The position numbers and the translations under genes are program-made. Of a stretch of 51,610 bases of DNA, positions 44,806 to 51,610 are shown piece after piece. Source of the stretch: Gammaproteobacteria bacterium (lineage in GTDB: Bacteria; Pseudomonadota; Gammaproteobacteria; Chromatiales; Chromatiaceae). Every line of letters starts with the position of its first letter. The first letter of the stretch is position 1. The stretch lies in contig SACH01000016.1 in the NCBI GenBank assembly GCA_009928645.1, forward strand, positions 1 to 51,610. Reading direction: 5' to 3'. The notes under the pieces are model-generated. The model was given only the letters and a program-made list of their open reading frames with translations. It did no database searches and was not told where the DNA came from.

Positions 44806-46065
44806 ATGTCCGTCTCCCCGCCCTCTACCGCCTCCTCACCATCCCCCGCCACACCGTCCCGGCTCAGCGGCCGGCGACTGGGGGTCTGGATCCTCCTCCT
44901 GGGGATGCTGACCGCCATCGCGCCCCTGTCCATCGACATGTACCTGCCCAGCTTCCCGCTGGTGGAGCGGGCCTTGGAGGTGGCGCCAGGGACCCTGGAG
45001 TTCACCCTGTCGGCCTTCTTCATCGGCCTGACCCTGGGACAACTGGCGTATGGCCCCCTCAGCGACCGCTTTGGCCGTAAGCCGCCTCTCTATTTCGGTT
45101 ACGCCCTCTTCACCCTCGCCTCCCTCGGCTGCGCCCTGGCGGACAGCCTGACGGTGCTGATCATCGGCCGGTTCCTGCAGGGCCTGGGGGGGTGCGTCGG
45201 CATGGTGGTGACCAGCGCCATGGTCCGCGACCGCATGGGGGTGCGCGAGGCGGCCCGGGTTTTCTCCCTGCTGATCCTGGTCATGGGTCTGGCGCCCATT
45301 CTGGCGCCGCTGCTGGGCGGCTGGCTTCTGACCTTCTGGGACTGGCGCGCCCTCTTTCTCGTCCTGGCCGGCTTTGGCGCCCTCTGCCTCCTGGCCATCG
45401 CCCGGGGCTTGCCGGAGACCCACGACACCCGCCACGAGCCGCCCCTGCGGTTGCGGCGGGTGGCGGGCAATTACGCCTATCTGCTCCGCCAGCGCGCCTT
45501 TGTCGGCTATGTGATCAGCGCCGGCCTGGCCCGGGCGGGCATGTTCGCCTACATCGCCGGCTCGCCCTTCCTGCTCATCCAGTTCTATGGGGTGGCGCCG
45601 GAGCACTTTGGCTGGTTTTTCGGCGCCAACGCCCTGGCCCTGATCGCGGCCAGCCAGGTCAATGCCTGGCTCCTGCGGCGGCTGACCCCCTCCACCCTCC
45701 TGCGCCGCGCCCTCTGGTTGCCACCCCTGGCGGGGCTGGGATTGCTGGCCATGGTCCTCGGTGACCAGGATAGCCTGGTCGGCTTCAGCCTCGGCTTTTT
45801 GCTCTTCATCGGCAGCCTGGGTTGGATCGGGCCCAATGCCACGGCCTGCGCCCTGGCCACCCATGGCCAGATGGCCGGTACCGCCTCCGCCCTCAATGGC
45901 TCCCTGGGCTTCCTCCTCGCCACCCTGGCGGGGTCCCTGGTCGGCCTGCTTCACGACGGCACCGGCCAGCCCCTGGCTCTGGTGATGGCCTGCTGCGGCG
46001 GCGGGGCCTGGCTGACTCACCGGCTCCTGATCAGGCCCCTGGCCCTGGCCGGTAGCCAGCCGTAA
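44806..46065 (+). CDS. Bcr/CflA-type MFS multidrug exporter
   Basis: 419 residues, twelve membrane helices. Helices 1-2 carry SIDMYLPSFPLVERAL and the loop 2-3 motif GPLSDRFGRKP of drug:proton antiporters; VTSAMVRDRMGVREAAR and LAPLLGGWLL belong to the Bcr/CflA group, which exports bicyclomycin, chloramphenicol or sulfonamides. The actual substrate is unknown. A TAATAT lies just upstream and no ribosome-binding site is visible, so translation may be leaderless. Confidence 0.9.
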   Translation: MSVSPPSTASSPSPATPSRLSGRRLGVWILLLGMLTAIAPLSIDMYLPSFPLVERALEVAPGTLEFTLSAFFIGLTLGQLAYGPLSDRFGRKPPLYFGYALFTLASLGCALADSLTVLIIGRFLQGLGGCVGMVVTSAMVRDRMGVREAARVFSLLILVMGLAPILAPLLGGWLLTFWDWRALFLVLAGFGALCLLAIARGLPETHDTRHEPPLRLRRVAGNYAYLLRQRAFVGYVISAGLARAGMFAYIAGSPFLLIQFYGVAPEHFGWFFGANALALIAASQVNAWLLRRLTPSTLLRRALWLPPLAGLGLLAMVLGDQDSLVGFSLGFLLFIGSLGWIGPNATACALATHGQMAGTASALNGSLGFLLATLAGSLVGLLHDGTGQPLALVMACCGGGAWLTHRLLIRPLALAGSQP

Positions 46066-46176
46066 TGACCGCCTGGCCCGGCCCCAGGTCGGTTTTCCCC
46101 GCCCCCGCGGGTTAGCGGTGGCGGTCAGGCCTCAAACTGCCGGTGCCAGGGGTCCGGTTGGCAGCCGCAACCAGTA

Positions 46177-49100
46177 TCAGACGCCCACGACCCTGAGCGG
46201 GTCAGGTGAACTGTCATCGGCCCCAAAACCCCCACCGCCCGGCGTCTCGATCAGGATGGCGTCCCCGGTCTGCATGGTGGTCCCGGCGGTGGCGGCCAAT
46301 TCCTCTATCCGGCCGTCTGCCCGGAGCACGGCGTTGTGACCCACCTGGCCCGCACCGCCGCCTTGCAGCCCGAAGGGCGGGATGCGACGACGGCCGGAGA
46401 GGATGGCAGCGGTCATCGGTTCCAGGAAGCGCAGCCGGCGGATGACGCCGTCACCACCATGCCAGCGACCGGTGCCGCCGCTGCCCCGGCGGATGCTGAA
46501 CTCCTCCACCCGCACCGGGAAGCGCCACTCCAGAATCTCGGGGTCGGTGAGGCGGGAGTTGGTCATGTGGGTGTGCACCGCGGAGGCCCCGTCGAAACCC
46601 GGACCCGCCCCGGCGCCGCCGCAGATGGTCTCGTAGTACTGATGCCGCTCGTTGCCGAAGGTCAGGTTGTTCATGGTGCCCTGGGAGGCGGCCAGGATGC
46701 CGAGGGCGCCATAGAGGGTATCGACCAGGCATTGGGAGGTCTCGACGTTGCCGGCGACCACCGCCGCCGGGGGGCAGGGGTCGAGGAGGCTGCCCGGCGG
46801 GATGACGATCTCCAGAGGGCGCAGGCAGCCGGCGTTGAGGGGGATGTCGTCGTCCACCAGGGTGCGGAAAACGTAGAGCACCGCCGCCAGGGTGATGGCG
46901 CGGGGGGCGTTGAAATTGCTGGCCTGTTGGGGTGAGGTCCCGGTGAAGTCGATGCGGGCGGTGCGGTGTGCCCGGTCCAGGCGGATGGCGACCTGGATGA
47001 GGGCACCGTTGTCCATCTCCACGGCGAAGTGACCATCCTGGAGGCGGTCCAGGGCGCGACGGACCTGTTCGGCGGCGTTGTCCTGGACATGCCCCATGTA
47101 GGCCGCGACCACCGCCAGGCCATAATGGGCGACCATGCGTTGCAGTTCCTGGGCGCCCTTTTCGTTGGCGGCGATCTGGGCCTGAAGGTCGGCTAGGTTC
47201 TGCCGCGGGTTGCGTACCGGCCAGGGGCCGCCGGTCAGCAAGGCGAGCAACTCCACCTCAAGGAAACGGCCGCCGCGCACCAGGAGAACGTTGTCGAGCA
47301 GCACCCCCTCCTGGACGATGGTGACGCTGTCCGGCGGCATGGAGCCGGGGGTGATGCCGCCGATGTCGGCGTGGTGACCGCGGGAGGCGACGTAGAACAG
47401 CACTTCGGGGGCTCTGGGACCAAGGTGTTCCTGAAGGCCCTGGGGGGCTTGATGGACCGGAGGGTTCTGATCGCCCCGGGGGTTCTCATGGCCCGAGGAG
47501 TCCTCATGGCCCAGAGGTACCGCCCATGAGTGCGCCGCCTCAGTCACCGCCACCGCTGTCGTAGCCGGGGTCTCGGCGAAGACCGGGATGATGACGGTCA
47601 CGTCCGGCAGGTGGGTACCGCCGCTGTAAGGGGCGTTGCTGGCGTAGACATCCCCGGGCTGGAACTGGTCGCCACAGCTCTGGATCAGGGCCCGCACTGC
47701 CTCGCCCATGGAACCTAAGTGGACGGGGATGTGCGGGGCGTTGGCGATGAGTTGGCCCTCCCGGTCGAAGAGGGCGCAGGAGAAGTCCAGACGTTCCTTG
47801 ATGTTCACCGAGTGGGCAGTGTTGGCCAGGGTCACCCCCATCTGTTCGGCGATGGCCATGAACAGGTTGTTGAAGACCTCCAACAGGATGGGATCGACGT
47901 CGGTGCCGAGGGCGACCCGTGCCGGGCGCGGCTCATGACGAGTCAGGACCAGTTCGCCGCCGGGTCGCACCTCGGCCTGCCAGCCGGGCTCGATGAGGGT
48001 GGTGGCCCCGTCCTCGCTGACGATGGCCGGTCCGCGGATTATCTCCCCGGGCCTCAGGGCGGCACGCTGGAAGAGGGGGGCGGCATGATCCCGGCCCCCC
48101 AGGTGCAGGGGCAGGGGGGCGAGGGTAGGGTTGGCGCTGGCTGGTTTCTGGGGACCGCTGGTGAAGTCGGCACTGGCAGGGTTCGGGCTGGCGCTGGCGG
48201 GATTGGCTCTGGTGGGGTTCGCGGAGACAGGGGCAGAGGGGATGGAGGGCACCTTGCTGAGGTTATTGGCCATGGAGAGGGCGTCGGAGGTATTGGCCCG
48301 AACAGGTGAATCCGCTCCAGGGGAGGGGAGGGCGGCAAGCCCGGCCCACCCACCGCTCTTGGTCTCGGCGACGAAATCCTCGCCAATGACCTCCACGGTA
48401 ACCGCCTCCACCACCAGCGCCTTGTCCGCCATGACGAAACCGAAGCGCTGGCGATGGGCGGCAGCAAATCGGCCGCTAATGGCCGCCAGATCCGGACTTG
48501 CAGAGGCTGGCGCCTTCCATTCGGGGACGGGGATGCTCAGGGCCGTGTCGCTGCCGGCGTAGCGCAGGCGCAGGGCAATCTGGGCGCGCAGGCGGTCCGA
48601 GGGCAGCCCTTGCGCCATCATCTCGGCGCGCCCGGCGGCCTCCAGCTCCGTCCATGCGGCGACCAGAGCCGGGATCAGCTCCGGGGTCAGTGTCCTCTCC
48701 AGGGCCTGCTCCTTGAGCAGCCGTGTCTCCGCCAGGCCCATGCCATAGGCGGACAGCATGCCCGCCAGGGGGTGGATGAGGATAGCCGGCATCCCCAGGG
48801 CATCGGCCACGGCGCAGGCATGTTGGCCGCCGGCGCCACCGAAGCAGCACAGGGTGTAGGTGGTGACGTCGTAGCCGCGCTGGGTGGAGATGTGCTTGAT
48901 GGCGTTGGCCATGTTCTCCACGGCGATGCGCAGGAAGCCTTCAGCCAGGGCCGTGGGGGTCAGGCCCTGACCGATGGCCGCCTCGACCTCCGCGGCCAGG
49001 ACGGCGAAACGCTGGCGGACGATCTCCCGGTCCAGGGGCTGGCGCTGGTCGGGACCAAAGACTTGGGGGAAACAGTCCGGCTGAATCCGCCCCAGGAGCA

Positions 49101-50286
49101 GGTTGCAATCGGTGAGGGTCAGGGGCCCGCCGCGCCGGTAGCAGGCCGGCCCGGGATTGGCCCCGGCGGAGGCGGGACCAACCCGCAGCCGGGTGCCGTC
49201 GAAACGGCAGATGGAGCCACCCCCCGCCGCCACGGTGTGGATGTGCAGCATGGGCGCCCGCAGCCGCACGCCAGCGACCTGGGTGTCGAAGGCCCGCTCA
49301 AAGTCGCCAGCATAGTGGGCGACATCGGTGGAGGTGCCACCCATGTCGAAGGTGATGATGCGCTCGAACCCGGCCGCGGCGGCGGTGCGGGCGGCGCCCA
49401 CCAGCCCCCCGGCGGGGCCGGAGAGGATGCTGTCCTTGCCCTGGAAGTGCCGGGCGTCGGCCAGTCCACCGTGGGATTGCATGAACAAGAGGCGGGTTGT
49501 GGGCGATGCTTCGTCGCCGGCTTTTGGTACCGTACCGCCGCCCCAGCCCTGGTCCGGTTCGCCGGCCAACTGACTGGCTACCTGATCGACATAGCGGCGC
49601 AGGATGGGCGAGAGGTAGGCGTCCACCACCGTGGTATCGCCGCGCCCCACCAGCTTGGGCAGGGGGCTGACCTGGTGAGAGACGGAGACCTGGGTGAAGC
49701 CGATCTCCCGGGCCAGGGCCGCCGCCTGGGCCTCGTGGTCGGGATAGCGGTAGCCGTGAAGAAAGACGATGGCCACGGCGCGGATGCCGGTCGCGAAGGC
49801 CGCTACCAGGGCGGCACGGGTGGCGGCGCCATCCAGGGGCACCAGGACCTCTCCCGCGGCCGAGACTCGCTCGGGCACCGCGGTGACCCGCTCGTAGAGC
49901 AGCTCCGGCAGGATGATCCGCCGGGCGAAGAGTTGGGGGCGATTCTGATGGCCGATGCGCAGGGCATCCCGGAACCCCCGGGTGATGAGCAAGAGGGTCC
50001 GGTCGCCGCGGCGCTCCAGGAGGGCGTTGGTGGCGACCGTGGTGCCCATCTTCACCGCCGCGATGGTGCCCGGCGGAATGGGCACATCCACCCCCTGGCC
50101 CAGCAGGTGACGGATACCGTGCAGGGCGGCATCGTCATAGCGCTCAGGATTGTCCGACAGCAGCTTATGGGTTAGCAGCCGGCCATCGGGCCGACGGGCG
50201 ACGATGTCGGTAAAGGTCCCGCCCCGGTCGATCCAGAACTGCCAGCCCGAGAGCTGCCGGTCTCCCTGTCCAACTGCGTTGCTCAT
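46177..50286 (-). CDS. Fused hydantoinase/5-oxoprolinase (HyuA-HyuB)
   Basis: 1369 residues. The N-terminal HyuA half starts [19 protein letters not shown], has [17 protein letters not shown] and the ATPase-like [13 protein letters not shown], and ends near 690. The HyuB half begins [20 protein letters not shown] and contains [15 protein letters not shown] and GGFGADDS-like glycine loops. It cleaves 5-oxoproline to glutamate with ATP, or a related hydantoin. The usual length is about 1200-1290. The surplus lies in two low-complexity insertions: about residues 655-725 (Ala/Asn/Pro/Ser repeats) and 919-960 (His/Glu/Pro/Gly, [15 protein letters not shown]). No frameshift is seen, so it is probably functional. 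It faces the MFS gene convergently. Confidence 0.9.
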   Translation of the reverse strand: MSNAVGQGDRQLSGWQFWIDRGGTFTDIVARRPDGRLLTHKLLSDNPERYDDAALHGIRHLLGQGVDVPIPPGTIAAVKMGTTVATNALLERRGDRTLLLITRGFRDALRIGHQNRPQLFARRIILPELLYERVTAVPERVSAAGEVLVPLDGAATRAALVAAFATGIRAVAIVFLHGYRYPDHEAQAAALAREIGFTQVSVSHQVSPLPKLVGRGDTTVVDAYLSPILRRYVDQVASQLAGEPDQGWGGGTVPKAGDEASPTTRLLFMQSHGGLADARHFQGKDSILSGPAGGLVGAARTAAAAGFERIITFDMGGTSTDVAHYAGDFERAFDTQVAGVRLRAPMLHIHTVAAGGGSICRFDGTRLRVGPASAGANPGPACYRRGGPLTLTDCNLLLGRIQPDCFPQVFGPDQRQPLDREIVRQRFAVLAAEVEAAIGQGLTPTALAEGFLRIAVENMANAIKHISTQRGYDVTTYTLCCFGGAGGQHACAVADALGMPAILIHPLAGMLSAYGMGLAETRLLKEQALERTLTPELIPALVAAWTELEAAGRAEMMAQGLPSDRLRAQIALRLRYAGSDTALSIPVPEWKAPASASPDLAAISGRFAAAHRQRFGFVMADKALVVEAVTVEVIGEDFVAETKSGGWAGLAALPSPGADSPVRANTSDALSMANNLSKVPSIPSAPVSANPTRANPASASPNPASADFTSGPQKPASANPTLAPLPLHLGGRDHAAPLFQRAALRPGEIIRGPAIVSEDGATTLIEPGWQAEVRPGGELVLTRHEPRPARVALGTDVDPILLEVFNNLFMAIAEQMGVTLANTAHSVNIKERLDFSCALFDREGQLIANAPHIPVHLGSMGEAVRALIQSCGDQFQPGDVYASNAPYSGGTHLPDVTVIIPVFAETPATTAVAVTEAAHSWAVPLGHEDSSGHENPRGDQNPPVHQAPQGLQEHLGPRAPEVLFYVASRGHHADIGGITPGSMPPDSVTIVQEGVLLDNVLLVRGGRFLEVELLALLTGGPWPVRNPRQNLADLQAQIAANEKGAQELQRMVAHYGLAVVAAYMGHVQDNAAEQVRRALDRLQDGHFAVEMDNGALIQVAIRLDRAHRTARIDFTGTSPQQASNFNAPRAITLAAVLYVFRTLVDDDIPLNAGCLRPLEIVIPPGSLLDPCPPAAVVAGNVETSQCLVDTLYGALGILAASQGTMNNLTFGNERHQYYETICGGAGAGPGFDGASAVHTHMTNSRLTDPEILEWRFPVRVEEFSIRRGSGGTGRWHGGDGVIRRLRFLEPMTAAILSGRRRIPPFGLQGGGAGQVGHNAVLRADGRIEELAATAGTTMQTGDAILIETPGGGGFGADDSSPDPLRVVGV

Positions 50287-50302
50287 ATCGCCCCCCCGAC
50301 CC

Positions 50303-51121
50303 TCATCTTACGGTCAACTGCCTCCCCTGGGCCAATTCCAGCCTGACCTGCTGCTCCAACTCGGTCTTGAGCCCAGGCGCCAGCCCTAATTGCCGCGCCA
50401 GTTCGTCCAGGTAGGCACGTTCCAGGAAGTGTTCTTCATCGACGACCAGCACGCTGGCGATATACAGCTCCGCCGCCATTTCCGGACTGGTGGCCGTCCG
50501 TGCCACGGCGCCCGGGTCCAGGGGCTTATCGAGCTCGCCGGCAAGCCACTGCTCGAAGGCGGCGCCACCACCCAGATTACTGATCGATTGGGTCAACAAG
50601 TTACGCTCGCGTTGATCGATATGACCATCGGCCTTGGCGGCGGTGACCATGGCCAGGAGAAGGGCCCGGCTGCGTTCCTCCGCCAGCGCGGGGGCCAGGC
50701 GGTCGAGGGTTTGGGGCTCGACCAGGGGTGCCCCCGCCCCTTGCCGCGCCTGCCAGTTGCCGTAGGCCTTGTAGGCGATCGCCCCCACGGCCGCCAGGCC
50801 GCCGTAGGTCAGAACATTGCCGACCAGTTCCCGGCTGTGCTTGTTGCCCAGCAGCAGGCTCAGGGCACTGCCCGCCAAGGCCCCGCCCCCGGCCCCCGCG
50901 AGGAAGCTGCCCAGTTGGGAATTCCCCTCCTTGTCCTTGAACATCCCCGCCAGGTTGTCCAGGACGCCGGCACCGCCGGCCTTCTGATTGAGCAGCCCGC
51001 CCAGGGAGTCCATCAAGCCCCCCGGGCTCTGCTCTCCGGGCCGCTGGTCACCGGGCCGCTGGGGGTTGAGCAGGTCCTGTCCGGACTTGAAAAGCTGATC
51101 AAGCAAACCTTTACCACTCAT
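50303..51121 (-). CDS. DUF533/TerB-like protein
   Basis: 272 residues. The N-terminal part is Gly/Gln-rich with a hydrophobic stretch ([23 protein letters not shown] and [17 protein letters not shown]). The C-terminal part is a TerB/DUF533 helical domain: [23 protein letters not shown] carries the Asp/Glu metal-binding pattern, followed by [33 protein letters not shown]. TerB folds occur in tellurite-resistance and membrane-stress proteins; here no ter operon is near. Start at 51121 with GGAGG upstream. It ends 17 bases from the oxoprolinase start on the same strand. Confidence 0.85.
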   Translation of the reverse strand: MSGKGLLDQLFKSGQDLLNPQRPGDQRPGEQSPGGLMDSLGGLLNQKAGGAGVLDNLAGMFKDKEGNSQLGSFLAGAGGGALAGSALSLLLGNKHSRELVGNVLTYGGLAAVGAIAYKAYGNWQARQGAGAPLVEPQTLDRLAPALAEERSRALLLAMVTAAKADGHIDQRERNLLTQSISNLGGGAAFEQWLAGELDKPLDPGAVARTATSPEMAAELYIASVLVVDEEHFLERAYLDELARQLGLAPGLKTELEQQVRLELAQGRQLTVR

Positions 51122-51364
51122 AATGCCTCCAGAAATTCGTTGCGGTTGGACCTAAGATGGGCGCATCTTCACCCATTTTGGGGAGAAATGCGTCAACCTT
51201 CAGCCTGACAGACAAACCTTAAGCACGCATTACTGCACGGTCGGGGAAGCTGTTTGGCTATGGGGAACTCACCCCGTACCCTGTTGCGGGGGGGCGCTCG
51301 CGGCTTCGTCAGGCAATCTTGTCCTGATGAGAACCAACCTCGTTGAATGTTCACGGAATCGAAG

Positions 51365-51610
51365 ATGGAACGTACGGCACCGACCCCGATACCCGAAACC
51401 GGCCTTGACCAGGTCCGGCGCCGGCCACCTCGCCGCGGGCTGGCCGAGCGGGTCCTGATCGGCCTCATCCTCGGGATCGCCGCCGGTATCTTCTTCGGCG
51501 AGATGGCGCACGCCCTCAAGCGCGTGGGCGATGCCTTCATCATGCTGCTGCAGGTGGCGGTGATTCCCTATATCGTCGCCTCGCTGATGACGGCGCTGGG
51601 CCGGCTCACG
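51365..51610 (+). CDS. Dicarboxylate/amino acid:cation symporter, N-terminal part (cut by window end)
   Basis: The first 82 codons are visible, open to the last base. After about 30 charged residues (including RRRPPRRG) comes LAERVLIGLILGIAAGIFFGE, then LKRVGDAFIMLLQVAVIPYIVASL, the first two helices of the sodium/proton:dicarboxylate (SDF, GltP/DctA) family, with their conserved VxPYI segment. The remaining domain lies outside the window, so substrate cannot be judged. 51122-51364 between it and the divergent TerB-like gene shows no gene. Confidence 0.85.
   Translation, partial: MERTAPTPIPETGLDQVRRRPPRRGLAERVLIGLILGIAAGIFFGEMAHALKRVGDAFIMLLQVAVIPYIVASLMTALGRLT

Noticed and set aside
48454-50175. 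A 573-codon open frame on the plus strand opposite the oxoprolinase
   Set aside because: It lies fully antisense to a gene with clear HyuA motifs. Its product is Gly/Gln/Asp-rich without motifs, the typical shadow of a GC-rich coding strand.

Overview
The window reads as a contiguous piece of a GC-rich gammaproteobacterial chromosome. The order rimP-nusA-infB-rbfA-truB-rpsO-pnp, the adjacent nagZ, hpt and S-methyl-5'-thioinosine phosphorylase-like genes, and the 16S methyltransferase next to lon are all gammaproteobacterial. An octaheme hydroxylamine-oxidoreductase-like cytochrome, an NnrU-like protein, a hemerythrin-domain protein and a perfect FNR/DNR-type box point to a facultatively or strictly anaerobic lifestyle. 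A purple sulfur bacterium or relative (Chromatiales) fits best, but this is inference from gene content, not from a marker tree. No CRISPR array, transposase, integrase or phage gene was seen; this is core chromosome with accessory genes mixed in.

Layout. 1-67: last bases of a 5S rRNA gene and its terminator, so an rRNA operon ends here. 310-3596 (minus): rsmA-lon. 3808-6149 (plus): a CHAD-domain protein translationally coupled to a ParA-type ATPase. 6406-8528: a calcineurin-like phosphoesterase and three small proteins of unknown role. 8571-10516 (minus): purM-purN with overlapping stop and start. 10866-13882: a CDP-alcohol phosphatidyltransferase, a GT4 glycosyltransferase and lipA. 14204-15709: the octaheme cytochrome behind the FNR-type box and ahead of a strong terminator, followed by a secreted TPR protein. 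16652-20246 (minus): an FAD oxidoreductase and an ABC-2 exporter pair. 20371-29167 (plus): nnrU-like gene, L,D-transpeptidase, two oligopeptide-type ABC permeases, nagZ, hpt, hemerythrin, MTIP-like phosphorylase, an unknown P-loop ATPase and metA, with sprT convergent to metA. 30228-39469 (plus): the translation/transcription/RNA-decay cluster rimP to pnp, preceded by two tandem intrinsic terminators. 39587-46065: two unknown cytoplasmic proteins, a PKHD-type Fe(II)/2OG dioxygenase, a lipoprotein, a stand-alone LON-domain protein coupled to a GH13 enzyme, and a Bcr/CflA-type exporter. 46177-51121 (minus): a fused 5-oxoprolinase/hydantoinase and a DUF533/TerB-like protein. 51365 to the end: the first 82 codons of a dicarboxylate/amino acid symporter.

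How the parts fit. The rimP-pnp block is a conserved information-processing operon in which NusA, ribosomal protein S15 and PNPase are autoregulated in other bacteria; leader or intergenic structures suggestive of the same controls are visible here. The nagZ/L,D-transpeptidase/permease group suggests cell-wall remodelling and muropeptide turnover, and hpt with the MTIP-like enzyme suggests purine and methylthio salvage. The octaheme cytochrome, NnrU-like protein and hemerythrin could together handle nitrogen oxides under low oxygen.

The observations most worth following are: the CHAD-ParA pair, a candidate positioning system for polyphosphate granules; the well-placed FNR-type promoter of the octaheme cytochrome; the tandem attenuators with a 12-codon reading frame ahead of rimP-nusA; and recurring low-complexity, repeat-like stretches inserted in frame into otherwise ordinary enzymes.
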